From: Torymus aiolomorphi
Taxonomy: Eukaryota; Arthropoda; Insecta; Hymenoptera; Torymidae
DNA length: 64,000 nucleotides
Direction: 5' to 3'
Assembly: GCA_036365515.1 (NCBI GenBank)
Contig: CM070877.1
Location: forward strand, 57,465,475 to 57,529,474
The translations under genes and the position numbers were made by a program. This document shows, in pieces, positions 1 through 11,243 of this stretch. The notes beneath the pieces were generated by a model. The model was not told the DNA's origin. It worked only from the letters and a program-made list of their open reading frames with translations, and did no database searches. The first letter of the stretch is position 1, and each line of letters starts with the position of its first letter.

Positions 1-1007
1 TTTGTAGTAATTTTAAGTTGTTTTTATATGCACCACCCCATGCAATATTTCCATAGCTAATGACACTATGAAAAAATGCATAATATATTGTCTTAAGTGT
101 TTCAGATTGCATATATGTTGATAATTTGTACAGTATATATATTATATATTTAGTTTTTTTCATTATATATTCAATATGTTTATCCCACTTTAGCCTATAA
201 TCAATAATTATACCTAGATATTTACAGTATTCTACCATGCTCAATTTAGTACCCTGTATGCGTATGTTCATATCTTCGGGAACACTATCACAATAGTTAC
301 CAGCTATGTACACAGTTTTCTTTATATTTAGTGATAGTTTGTTAAGTGCTAGCCAGATATTTATATCTTCTAAGTACTTGTTCATTTTATTTTCAACTTT
401 CTCCCAGTTATCATCTGTTGAAATAATAGCTGTATCATCCGCATATGACATGCTATCTGTTCTGTTTGTTAGTAAATCGTTTACGTAAATTATGAATAAG
501 AGTGGCCCTAGTATAGTACCTTGCGGCACACCTGTAGTTATCGTTTCATAATAGCTTTCAGTTGTTCCTATTCTTACTTTTTGTTTTCTGTTACTAAGAT
601 AGTTAGACATAATTATATAATTTGTCTAAAAGAATAGCATGGTTGACAGTATCAAAAGCTTTTGCTAGATCTAAAAATGCAATAGCTATTGGTTTACTTT
701 TGTCTAATTTCTTATAGATTATGTTCATTAAGTAACTAAGAGCATCTTTGGTACCTTTCTTTTTTATAAATCCAAATTGATTCTGCGCTAACAAATTATT
801 ATTGTCTAAAAATGATTGTAAACGAACATATACAATTTTTTCAAATATCTTTGCTACGTTAGAAATTAGAAATTTCGGTCTATAGTTTGATGTATCCATT
901 TTACTACCCAATTTAAAAATAGGAACTACCTCAGCTGTTTTAAGCGCTTGAGGCCATGTTGATTTTTCAATACAAAGATTAAAGATATGTGTTAGTGCAT
1001 TAACAAT
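1..1007 (-). pseudogene. ORF2 reverse transcriptase domain, broken
   Basis: The fingers/palm part at 911-603 shows the first catalytic block AFLDLAKAFDTVNHA (D in 'FLDLAKAFD'). Two stops then follow around 600-617, and a stretch of some 15-20 residues normally found before the 'SYL' block seems missing. From about 600 to 1 the frame is open again, with VPQGTILGPLLF and the catalytic box SYADDTAII near 434-452, followed by thumb sequence running off the window. In life this domain would copy element RNA at a nicked chromosomal target. An in-frame TAA at about 1015 separates it from the endonuclease. Family level is sure; clade (CR1, L2 or jockey) is not. Confidence 0.85.
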
Positions 1008-2440
1008 TTAATATGATAGTATTTTTAGTGTTTTGATAGTAATGTTATCTACCCCACCATTTTTTATTTTCATATTATCAATTATTTGAAGAATTTCCTC
1101 GTTATTAGTCGGTTTAATGTAAATTGTATTCATGTTCATTGCTGGTAATTGTAAATGCTTACCCTGGGGTTTTACAATGGTGTTAGTTAGATCTTTTCCA
1201 ATTCTACAAAAGTACGAATTCATATAATTGGCAATTTGTGTCTGATCCTCTATTGTGCAATTGTTATTTAAAATGATCTTATTTATTGTGTTATTCTTTT
1301 TCAAGTTGGTTCCCATTTTTTTGTTTATGTATTTCCAAAGTTGCTTGGTATTATTGATATTGTTCTTAATTAAATTTCTTTCATGTTTTATTTTTGCCTC
1401 TTTAATAACTTTGTCTAGCCTCTTTGTGTAATTTTTATATTCTAATTTTATTAGATTATTATTTGGTTCATTGCGCATTTTAATATATAGTTGTTCTTTC
1501 TTTTCACACGAGATCATTATTGCTTTAGATATCCAATCCTTCCTTGGATATCTCTTGTTATTTTTTGTTTTATGCGCTTCTTTAGACTTTTCTAAACAGT
1601 CTTGTATTTCAGTTATCAAGAATGCGGTAGCTTCATCGGGATCATGCATTGCCTCTATAACATTCCAATTTTTTGTAATGGCTATACTTGAAAGTTTATA
1701 GTAATTATAGTGATACTGGATATTTTCTTGTTTTAATTTTGGTGGCTTATTCAGTTTCAAGAAAAGTGGATAATGATCAGTAAAAGGAATCGAGAGTTTA
1801 AAAGTTTTAGTGTCTATAGATGTAGCTTTTATGTACATGTTGTCAATGCATATACCGCTTCCGCCACTATCATTTGATCTAGTTGTATGTATAAAACCCG
1901 GGAAGAAACCCCTTTCCATCATATTGTCTAATAATTCTAAGCTATATTCATCTTCTTTCATAATATCGATGTTAAAATCACCAATAATCAGGTAGTTTTT
2001 TATATTTCTTTTGCTATTGATAAATGATGTTTCATTCAAAATAAATTCAAGGCGCGGTAAATCATGACATCGATATAATGCGGAAATTTCAAGATTACTG
2101 TTGTTATTTAGACTTATTCGTGAGTTTAATACTTTGAGTCTACCAATTTCGATTATTTCAGTAATTTCTGATACTCAATCTTTTATATATACAACGACAC
2201 CATCATTTTGATTTAAGTTACCGTTATTGTAATACAATTTATATACCTGTATTGCAAAAAAGTGAGGATTGGGTAAATTCCATGTTTCTGTACATACAAA
2301 TATAAGGTTTTGATCTTCAAGCTCTTAATAAGAATATTCAATTTCGTATAATTGTGATTTAGACTTCTAATATTGACCTGTAATATCAAACTATCTTTTT
2401 TATTTATATTTTTATTGAGAGTTTTAAGATCAAGAAATTA
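1008..2440 (-). pseudogene. ORF2 N-terminal apurinic-like endonuclease, broken
   Basis: The open part is 2039-1008 and the same frame continues upstream to about 2100. Signature blocks of the EEP-fold nuclease are visible: YLIIGDFNIDIM (catalytic D/N), GSGICIDNMYIK, and FTDHYPLFLKL with the catalytic histidine near 1770. Such domains nick the target DNA to start target-primed reverse transcription. The 2100-2440 part carries the N-terminal endonuclease region with interruptions. The linker 'SEEKKEQLYIKMRN'-type region and the 'KQLWKYIN' segment before the RT are typical of insect LINE ORF2. The frame ends at a TAA near 1015 and resumes as the RT. Confidence 0.8.
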
Positions 2441-2499
2441 AGTTTCTTCTTGTATTACTTCTTTTTGCAATTTTTCAATGAGATCGACGTGTTGCTCTA

Positions 2500-3439
2500 T
2501 TATGTAGTTTTCTGTTTCCTTGGTGTCGTATGTGTTAGAGATGCGGTGCTGGCTCTAAACGGCGAAGTCAGCAAAGTTGCGCTAGTCCAGTTGGCTCTAG
2601 ACGGCGAAGTCAGCATAGTTGCGCTAGTCGAGCTGGTCATCGTAGTGGCTTGATTGCTGTTTCCTACTTTACCTAAGTATCTTGGTATAGTAGGTCTTAT
2701 CGGATAATCAGTCATACCTATATATCTATTGAGCTTATTTTTAAATATTGTACATTTCTCTGTGTCATTGGCCATATGTTTAACCTCGAAATTTGTGTTA
2801 TATTTCGAGTTGCTGTAAAAACAATTGACACATGTAATGTTGGATGAGTTATTATCACATTGCAAAGTCTTATGCGGACCTGCACATTTAAGCAGCATAG
2901 AGTGTTTTTGCATTTCAATGTGTTATGTCCAAATCTTCCACAGTTTAAGCAGGGTTTGATGTTTATTAAATCCCATATACCTTGCAGATTTGATATCCAA
3001 TCAAGATTCTATTTTGATTGTCACTAATATGTTTATATAGCTCTCTTGGAACTTCAATTATTATGGTTGTCTTGTTTGTAATCTTATTTTTGTCTATATT
3101 TAGTATCTTACACTTATCTTGATATCCAATAAAATTTCTTTTATTTAAGTCCTCTTCCAGCTCTTCTATATTCATATTAGTATAGTTCTCTACACCAACT
3201 ATTTTCATCTTCAGGGATTCAATTTTTTCAATAAATGTTTTATAATTGTTAGACAGTTTTTTTGAGAGTAATTCAATTGTTACTTTAGCACTTTTTTCAT
3301 TCATACTTTTAATCTCAATTTCATTGTCGTTCACTACTTTTTGTTGTTTCATCTGTATATCTTTTTCTTTTATTAAAACGTCACATATCTTTTTCTTAAA
3401 ATGATGTGGATTTTTAATGTCCTTTTTAAGATTTTTCAC
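2500..3439 (-). pseudogene. ORF1 (gag-like) central and C-terminal part with CCHC knuckles
   Basis: The segment 3439-2966 is lysine/glutamate-rich and predicted coiled, ending in a beta-rich 'TTIIIEVPRELYKHI' region like the RNA-binding part of LINE ORF1 proteins. Directly after it the minus strand reads CLNCGRFGHNTLKC (about 2953-2912), a perfect CX2CX4HX4C zinc knuckle. A frameshift follows, and a second cysteine cluster (KCAGPHKTLQC) lies in the 2913-2500 frame. ORF1 proteins coat element RNA and act as chaperones. The C-terminal tail holds a short direct repeat, 'LTSPxRA(N)', from a 51-bp duplication at about 2560-2640. Confidence 0.7.
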
Positions 3440-3785
3440 AATTATTTTCGGTATTCTTTTGTTTTTAATTGCTAGTTTGTTAGTTGCTACTTCTGCATAT
3501 GTTTTTTGGTTATGTTACTTTATTTCCATCTCCTGGTCATTTTTATCCTTTTTTATTAATTGCTTCAATATGTCGTTTTTTTCCATTAGTTCTTGATTTA
3601 ATTGTCTTAGTACAATAGTTGAATTTCAATATGTTGATTTTCCAGTTCAGCATTTTCAGTTAGCATCGTAACGTTTAGTAGTTTTTCATTATCTACTGAT
3701 TTATGTACTCTATCAGAGATAATAGATATTTCATTCAATATTTTATGTTTTATTTATTCCTCCTTTTCACTTTTAATTTGCGCAA

Positions 3786-4049
3786 TTAATATTTTAGCTG
3801 CTTCACAGAGTTTAATTTCTTGATTTTTAAGGTTATATTAAGCTCCACGTCTGGACATATCACTAATAGATTACTTATATATTTTTTGTCTTTACACTTT
3901 TCATAATCACTTTTATGGTACACGTTTTCACACACTATGCAAACTACAAGTGACACTTTCCTTTTTGGGTGGAATTTATACACTAATTCTAGATTTTTAT
4001 CAGGAGGCTCTCCAAAAGGCAGCCCGCCTTCCGACGCCATCTTAGGCAA
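3786..4049 (-). pseudogene. ORF1 N-terminal PHD-like finger
   Basis: The 87-residue frame starts within a few bases of the 5' end of the element. It contains CIVCENVYHKSDYEKCKD, a Cys-X2-Cys...His...Cys pattern like the PHD-type fingers at the N-terminus of many CR1-like ORF1 proteins. The copy at 53.9 kb has an equivalent finger. The likely start is the ATG near 4040, which follows a short leader. The frame closes at 3786 and related coiled sequence continues in other frames to 3439, so ORF1 is broken here too. Confidence 0.55.
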
Positions 4050-4058
4050 TCTTTATTA

Positions 4059-5177
4059 CCAAATTTGCAAAATATACTGGCCATCCGCTCCAAGCGACCA
4101 AAAAAATAGCTAAAAATTCCTAAATTATTCTTTTGTTAGAAACCGTAAAAGTATCTCCAACCTTTAGCTCCTAATTTTTAAAATACACCGAGTGGTCAGC
4201 TCCAAGCAACTAAAAAAATACTTTAAAATTCCTAAATTATTCATTTGTAAAAAGCCATGAGTATCGCGAACCTTTAGTTCCAAATTTTTGAAATACACCG
4301 ATTGATCAGCTCCAAGCGACGTAAAACATACCTAAAAATTCATATATATTCGTTTCCTAGAAACGGTAAGGGTATCGTCAACCTTTTGCTCCAAATTGTT
4401 AAAATACACCGAGTGGTCAACCCCAAGCGACCAAAAAATACCTAAAACTTCATAAATAATTCATTTGTTAAAAACGATAAAAGTGTCGCCAACCTTTAGC
4501 TCCAAATTTTTAAAATACACCGAGTGGTCGGCCCCAAGCGACCAAAAAAATACCTAAAAATTCATAAATTATTCATTTGTTCGAACCGTCGCTCCAAGCG
4601 ACCAAAAAAATACCTAAAAATTCCTAATTTATTCTTTTGTTAAAAACGAAAAATGTATCGCCAACCTTTAGCTCCAAATTTTTAAAATGTTCCGAGTGGT
4701 CAGCTCTAAGCTACCAAAAAATACCTAAAAATTCATAAATTATTCAGTTGTTAGAAACGGTAAGCGGGTCACCAACCTTTAGCTCCACATTTTTAAAATA
4801 TACGAACTGGTCGGTCCAAGCGCCCTAAAAAAAACTTAAAATTTCTAAATTATTTTTTTGTTAAATACGATAAAAGTATCACCAACCTTTAGCTCCACAT
4901 TTTTAAAATATACCGCTTGATCAGCTCCAAGCGACCTAAAAAATACCTAAAAATTCATATATATTCATTTGGTAGAAACGGTAAGCGGGTCACCAACCTT
5001 TAGCTCCACATTTTTAAAATACGCCGTGTGGTCAGCTCCAGGCGATCAAGAAAATACCTATAAATTCATAAATTATTCATTTGTTAGAAACGATAAAAGT
5101 ATCGCCGACCTTTAGCTCCAAATTTTTAAAATACACCAAGGGGTCAGCTCCAAGCGACCGGAAATTACTTAAAAATC
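4059..5177. repeat. ~112-bp satellite array, block 1
   Basis: About ten head-to-tail units are marked by recurring 'CCAACCTTTAGCTCC', 'GTGGTCAGCTCCAAGCGACC' and 'ATTCATTTGTTAGAAACG' blocks. Spacing between equivalent blocks is close to 112 bp (for example 4161, 4270, 4380, 4491). Units differ by scattered substitutions and one shortened unit lies near 4585-4600. No coding potential. Confidence 0.9.
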
Positions 5178-5690
5178 CGTTAATGGATTTTCTGGATCAT
5201 GCCCAATCTTTTAAGACGTTTTTCCACTGTCGATAAGTCAACTCCCAATGACGTAGACATTTAAGTGTTTGACATAAGTCTTCATTGAGCAATGCCTCCA
5301 AATCATTATCTTCAAATTTTGTTGGCTAACCAGGTCGGTTCTTGTCATCCAAGTCGAAATTGCCAGCTTTAAAACGTGCAAACCACTTCCGACGCGTTTG
5401 CTCAGTTAGAGCATGTTCACTGTACACTTCCACTAAAATACGATGAGCTGCAGCTGCACTTTCGTTCATATTAAAGTAATGAAGCAAAACTCCCCGTATA
5501 AACACTTTAGTCGGCACAAATTGTGACATACTCAATAAATTATAATGTGTTGTTATTTATGATTTCAAAAAAGGTTATGTACGGCAAATTGCGTCCTATG
5601 ATAGCTGTTTACGATGTATACATGTAGCTAACAACGAAATAGTGTACTACTTGTGCTATCTCTTGTAAAGCGCTACGAATTAATTCCAAC
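5178..5690 (-). pseudogene. mariner-type transposase fragment (N-terminal half)
   Basis: The minus-strand frame 5535-5326 begins MSMSQFVPTKVFIRGVLLHY and shows the paired helix-turn-helix DNA-binding region of mariner transposases, ending in RRKWFARFKAGNFDLDDKNRPG. After a break the relationship continues (KFEDNDLEALLNED, then a shifted GMIQK-like end at about 5190). The DDD catalytic domain is absent. The fragment sits inside the 112-bp satellite, with leader sequence up to about 5690. I see no second TIR, so this is a truncated, immobile relic. Confidence 0.85.
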
Positions 5691-6100
5691 ACCCAATAAA
5701 ATACACCGAACGGCCGCTCTAAGTCACCAAAAAAATACCTCAAAATTCCTAAATTACTTTTTTGTTAGAAACGATAAAAGTATCACCAACCTTTAACACC
5801 AAATTTTTAAAATATACCGAGTGGTCTATCCAAGCTGCCTAAAAATACCTAAAAATTCCTAAATTATTTTTTTATTAAAAACGATAAAAGTATCACCAAC
5901 CTTTAGCTCCTCATTTTTAAAATATACCGGGTTATCGGCTCCAAGCGACCAAAAAAATATTTTAAAATTCATATATATATTCGTTTGTTAGAAACGGTAA
6001 GAGTATCGCCAACCTTTAGCTCCAAATTTGTAAAATACAGCGAGTGTACAGCTCCAAGCGACCAAAATATACCTAAAAATTCATATATTATTCATTTATT
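5691..6100. repeat. ~112-bp satellite array, block 2
   Basis: Same repeat as at 4059-5177, resuming directly after the mariner fragment ('AAAATACACCGAACGGCCGC...'). About 3.5 units are present. It ends where an LTR-like sequence starting TGTGACGAGG begins. Confidence 0.88.
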
Positions 6101-6278
6101 TTGTGACGAGGAAAGAGCCGGTATGGGCGAATTCCTCGCAGGGCACAGTATACTCTCTCTGCCAAGGCCGTCGCTCTCGCACACACACAAATGTAGTCAA
6201 GCCTACAGGTGTTTATGTGTTTGTATGTTAAGGTGCGACGACGGCAACACGGCGAGTCGCGGGCTACGAGTTAGAGCG

Positions 6279-6281
<3 letters not shown>

Positions 6282-6332
<51 letters not shown>
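6282..6332. repeat. (GA)n microsatellite
   Basis: About 25 dinucleotide copies, followed by a G8 run at 6332-6339. It lies inside the LTR-like insert. Confidence 0.95.
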
Positions 6333-6339
<7 letters not shown>

Positions 6340-6449
6340 AGCGGAGAGGCGCCGCGGCTCTATGAGAGCCGGCGCGAGAGAGAGTAATGAGTCTTGGCCA
6401 GCAAGCCCACGTACGCACACGCACAATTCGTGATCGCCCCGGTTCAAGG

Positions 6450-6604
<155 letters not shown>

Positions 6605-7073
6605 AGAGACGCCAGCCTACGATCACCGCCGCGAACCCTCGCACCTTTGTCGACGTCACTCACGCACCAGAGGCAAGCTCAACCGGCAACGAGGCAGGTG
6701 CGGTAAAGCCGCCGTCAGCGCACGAGGCGCGACGGTCTTTCCACTACGAGGCAGCGGCATCACCGATTGCGCGGTGCACAACGGCCACGAGCGAGGCAGC
6801 GAGCAACCAGGAGGCGGCAGTCAGTCAGAGCGGCGTCAGGCGAGTACTCGTGATCTTTAAGACCGGCCGAGGTCGATTGCGTGTTGCGAGGCGAGCGCGC
6901 CGGGGTTCCTAGAATCCGTGCAGCCCGCGTGAGTTGAGGCTGTGCTCCCGGTGACGGTAAGCACAGTCTTCTCACTTAATTGCGAGGAGAGTAATCCCTC
7001 GGATTGCGTGGTGCGCCGAAGAGGCACGCATCGTGTGTGCTCGTGCGAGAGCGTAAATGCAATACTATTAGAC

Positions 7074-7079
7074 AATAAA
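7074..7079 (+). promoter_or_regulatory. Possible polyadenylation signal AATAAA of the LTR-like insert
   Basis: AATAAA in 'GACAATAAATGCC', about 185 bp before the 3' end of the LTR-like sequence, a usual placement relative to R-U5. Confidence 0.35.
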
Positions 7080-7262
7080 TGCCAATTTTACCAGTGAGTG
7101 CCTGGTTGATTATTGCATAACCCTGACTCCTCACTCACGCATCCTACACACAGGAGACGGCTATCCCACCGTCTCCGCGGCAGGCGGAACTTCGATATCC
7201 GGTTCCTGTTTAAATAAATTAGTTGTGACGGTTGTACCGGGATGGTAAAAGTACAACGTTAC

Positions 7263-7520
7263 AGTTTTTAAAATATACCGATTGGTCACCTTCAAGCGAC
7301 CAAAAAAATATCTAAAAACTCATATATTCGTTTGTTAGAAACGATAAGAGGATTGCCATCCTTCAGCTTCAAATTTTTAAAATACACCGAGCGGTCAGCT
7401 CCAAACGACCGAAACTTACTTAAGAATTCGTAAATTATTCTTTTATCTAAAATGATGAAAGTATGGCCAACTTTTCTCTCCAAATTTTTAAAATATACTG
7501 ATTGTTAGTCACGATATTTT
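7263..7520. repeat. ~112-bp satellite array, block 3 (right end)
   Basis: Satellite resumes at 'GTTTTTAAAATATACCGATTGG' and decays after about two units. From 7521 to about 8080 the sequence is AT-rich without features I can name. Confidence 0.85.
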
Positions 7521-8079
7521 TAAATTCATGATCATGTTTTCCAAGTAATTTGCGGCTTCTCTCGTATAATATAATTATAATTATATAATCGATTATATAA
7601 TCGTAAACGTAAAAAACATAATTGTTCAAAGAATTTCAAATTTGTTCCGGGATTTGGCTGTTAGATAGTCGATATAGTAGAGCACTGTTTTACATGACTT
7701 CTCTTTCTTTTGGAAACATTGTCGCGCTCTGAGTTTTTATATATTTGAAAGTAAGAATTATTTTTGAGGTACTTTTATAATATATTTATTATAAAAAGTT
7801 GCTTTTCAAGTATTTTTTTATATTTCAAAAGTGTGGAAAAGCTTTTTAAAATATCAGTCTTTTTCGAGACTGTTTAAATTGTCAAATTTTCATTTTTATA
7901 ACTGTTTTAAAATTTTTTTCTATTTTCTTTTCGGTTTTAAAAACTGTTGTGTAAGTTATTGTTATATTGTAAATAATTAGTTTTTTGTGAATTTAGTATT
8001 TTTTAATATAGTTTAGTAACAAGTGTTTAAAAGCTTTAAAAGTAATAAATAGATTAGAAGAATAGATAAGAAGAAAAAT

Positions 8080-9023
8080 TATAATGATAAAAGAAAACCT
8101 GGTGGGTCAAGTGAAAAAAAAATACTTGGGGAAGAGCTCCAAAAAGAAAAAAAGTATATTATAAAAAAGCGAGGAAGGTGAGGCACCGCCAGGAACATAA
8201 TTATAGATATTAATATTTTATTTGAAATACTGGAATAAATCATTTCATGTCAAGATTGGCATGGTCAGATCAAACTATCTGAATTCGAATCTAGAGGATT
8301 AGGATTCAAAATTGAAGTGAAGTGCGAACAATATCATAAGAAGACAGCAATAAATTCATGCAAACTCATAGGATCACAGTCGAATGCCTATGAGATCAAC
8401 AGAAGGTCTGTATTAGCTATGCGTGCTTTGGGCTGCGGGTATGCTGGACTATCGACCTTCTGTGAACTGATGGATTTACCATCACCGGTATCTCACAGCA
8501 ACTATGATAAAATTAATAAAGTTCTTAGTGATGCTTGTGAGGTAGTTACAGAGAAATCTATGAGTGTAGCTTTTATTCAGGGAGTCGCTTTGACAGAAAG
8601 TGACAAATTAGTTGTGTCTGGTGATGGTTCGTGGAGGAAAAGGGGTTTCACATCTCATCAAGGAATAACCAGTGTTATTGAAAAATAAAACTGGAAAAGT
8701 GATTGACGCCTCAACCAAGTGCCGCGTCTGTAAAGCTTGTTCAGCATGGGAAGGCACAGAAAATACTTGAGAGTATGAAGAATAGTTTGATATTCACAAA
8801 TCAAAGTGCTCATATAACCTACATAGGCTGTGCTGGCAAGGAAGTTGATGGCATGATAGAAATCTTCAAAAGATCTGAGAGCAAGCATAATGTTATTTAT
8901 GCTGGCTATATTGGCGATGGAGATTCTAAAACATTCCATGCCATTTCAGAAGCTGATCCTTATGGAGGAAAAAGCACTGTCGAGAAGAAGGAATGTGTTG
9001 GACACGTACACAAGAAAGTAAAA
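8080..9023 (+). pseudogene. Mutator-like (MULE) transposase relic
   Basis: The main open part is 8317-8688, and the same frame extends upstream to about 8198 across one TAA (about 8237). It shows FKIEVKCEQY, then RALGCGYAGLSTFCELMDLP and GDGSWRKRGF, the first catalytic Asp block of the Mutator-like transposase domain widespread in insects. After a stop/frameshift at 8688 the relationship continues with a CRVCKAC zinc ribbon, GCAGKEVDGMIEIFKRSE and YIGDGDSKTF (second catalytic Asp), then CVGHVHKK. The C-terminal part with the catalytic Glu is missing because a MITE begins at 9024, after codon 'KVK'. A lysine-rich N-terminus may start near 8080. The element that carried it cannot be delimited. 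Confidence 0.8.
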
Positions 9024-9715
9024 CACTGTTAAAAATATATGCATGAAATTTTATACAAAAGTACTGGAAGCAAAATTTTATCGCCGTACATGAAATAAAA
9101 ATCATGTACATACATTATTTTTCATTAATTATGCTCTAAATTTAATGTATGAATACATTAAATTTCAAGAGATTTCTTGCAGACCAAATTTAATGTATTC
9201 ACTTGAATATTCATGTAAAAAGAATTAAATTTGATGCAGGGCTGCATAAAATTTCCAGCAATTCATGCTCTTCGCTTTTTAATGTACTTACATGAAATTT
9301 AATGTAAAAAGCCTTAAATTTCGTGTACAAGTGTATTAAATTTTGAGTGATTTCACGAGAGCCTAATTTAATGCACCTACTAGAATTTTCATGTAAAAAG
9401 CATTAAATACCATCTATGACTACATAAAATTTCCAGCAATTCTCGTCCCTTGGGTTATATGTACTTACATTAAATTTAATGCAAAAAGCAAAAAGTGTAA
9501 TGCAAAAAACGTCAAAAATTAAACGCAAATGTATATTAATTTTCAGTTAATGCAAATTTCGAGATGAAACTTACAATAACGTTAATTTAATGCAATATAA
9601 CCTCATATTTTTACTAGAGATTTTCAAGTGCATTGATTGATATTATTTATGTAAGGTACATTAAATTTAATGTGCATACATTAATTTAATATTTTAATTT
9701 AACCACTCCTATTAA
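9024..9715. mobile_element. AT-rich MITE, family with CACTGTTAAAAA terminus (copy 1)
   Basis: It starts CACTGTTAAAAA in the middle of transposase coding sequence. It consists of many scattered copies of TTTAATGTA and its complement TACATTAAA. A relative in reverse orientation ends ...TTTTTAACAGTG at 46780. The right end is not sharp; the motif density stops near 9715. Confidence 0.55.
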
Positions 9716-9820
9716 TTTAAACACATTTTTTAATATTTTTATATAAACGAAATACATAAACAGACGCTTAACAATACATATGATAAATTACATAACTTAA
9801 AAAAAGTACAATTTTTTTTC

Positions 9821-9884
9821 AGCCCTAAGGGGCAATCGAGCCCTAGACCCTCAATTCGCAGGCTAACGCTCTAACTATTACGGT
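9821..9884 (-). other. tRNA-like sequence (SINE head or tRNA pseudogene)
   Basis: On the minus strand 'TAATAGTTAGAGCG' resembles a tRNA A box and 'GGGCTCGATTGCC' a B box, 35-40 nt apart, ending in 'CCTTAGGGC'. The acceptor stem pairs poorly and the T arm has an extra C, so this is not a working tRNA. The surrounding 9716-10363 holds nothing else I recognise. Confidence 0.35.
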
Positions 9885-10367
9885 ATACAACAACGCTACA
9901 CGCCTGAACTCTAAATCGCGATATATGTACTATGTCTATTAGGAGCTAAGTACCGTTATGTATGTAGTATATCCCCGGATAAAAACAATTGTTTCTTATA
10001 GATTTTAACCCGTAGAATCCAAATATCGAGGTCAAAATTCGAAAAAGTGGTAGAAATTGTTATAACGAATTTAAATGAAAGAGGCAAAGTTATGATTTTT
10101 TATCGCAATAATATTTTTATGAAAATTTAGGTTATTTTGAGACGAATTGCATCTTAGCATTATTTTCGAAAAATCGATATTTCAAAAGTTACGAATTTTT
10201 GAAATTCGTTTTTTACGTTTTTTTGCAACTTTGGTTAACAATAACGTTGTAAAGAATGAAGTTTTTTTAAAAATGAAAGTGTCCTCTTATTCTTTAAGAT
10301 GAAAACTACCTTATTCATTAGCATTATTTTAACTTTTATGTTGTTAACTATTTATTTTGTTATTTAA

Positions 10368-10774
10368 GGGGATGCCTTATACCGGCAAAGTTTTCTGCTG
10401 TATCGGCCACAATGTTTTCAATTAAATATTAATTGTTGAAAGCTTTTTCTTTAATTCTGAGAGTTGACGCACAAAGATAAACTTATTCCCTAATTCCTGG
10501 TCAAATTTTAGATAAATCTATTTGAAAATAAGGACGAAATTTGAAAAATCGCAAAATGTTATATTTTGAGGTTAATATAGTAATATGCGACGTTCCGATT
10601 TTTCAAATTTCGTCTTTTCCAACAGTTTATCTGAAATTTGACCAGGTATTAGGGAATAAGTTTATCTTTGTGCGTCAACTCTTAGAATTAAAGAAAAAGC
10701 TTTCAACAATTAATATTTAATTGAAAACATTGCGGCCGGTACGGCAGAAAACTTTGCCGGTATAAGCCATCCCC
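10368..10774. mobile_element. 407-bp fold-back MITE with TTAA target duplication
   Basis: TTAA at 10364-10367 and 10775-10778 flank an element whose ends read GGGGATGSCTTATACCGGC. The two halves are inverted copies of each other over about 175-180 bp, with about 90% identity by eye and a short centre near 10570. TTAA duplications are the mark of piggyBac-type (or Kolobok-type) transposition. No coding capacity. Confidence 0.9.
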
Positions 10775-10844
10775 TTAAGGCCATATGAAACTCAATCGTA
10801 GATCCCTACCTTATCGTCATATGAATTTAATTATTTTTTCGGGT

Positions 10845-11105
10845 TTAAACAAAAATCTTAAAAAAAAGCGTTTTGTCAAGCTCTCCGCAATGGTACAATT
10901 ATTATCCTGTTAAATTTTCGAATAATTCCATCCATTAGATTTTTCCAGAAACATTTTTGAAATTGGTAATTAATCACAATGATGCAAGAAAATTTCTTAA
11001 ATGTTTCTGAAAAAATCTAATCGACGGAATTATACCGAAATTTAATAGTGAATAAATTTAAAGACTTGCCAAAATGTTTTTTCTCAGATTTTTGTTTAAT
11101 TAAAA
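10845..11105. repeat. Fold-back element, ~120-bp arms
   Basis: 'AAACAAAAATCTTAAAA...GTTTTGTCAAG' at the left is repeated inverted as 'CTTGCCAAAATG...AGATTTTTGTTT' at the right. The arms also share 'GATTTTTCCAGAAACAT'. The terminus is masked by an A16 run at 11102-11117. Confidence 0.7.
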
Positions 11106-11243
11106 AAAAAAAAAAAATTAAATTCGTTACCGGTAAGGTAGGAACCTACGTCTGGGGCCCGATACAAAAGGAAATATCGATAATTCGTACCCATACGAAT
11201 TTGTTTGCTTTGTATCGATATACATAATATAACGCCAAAAATA

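Larger units (their letters stand above)
1..4058 (-). mobile_element. Non-LTR retrotransposon (CR1/jockey-like), 3' end outside the window
   Basis: Reading the minus strand from about 4058 down to 1 gives ORF1 (PHD-like finger, charged coiled region, CCHC knuckles), then ORF2 (apurinic endonuclease, reverse transcriptase). This is the order known for CR1/jockey-type LINEs. The 5' end lies where the ~112-bp satellite resumes (about 4059). The element is AT-rich and clearly a different family from the three GC-richer copies at 34-54 kb. At least four frame lesions make it dead. The 3' end lies left of base 1. Confidence 0.85.
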
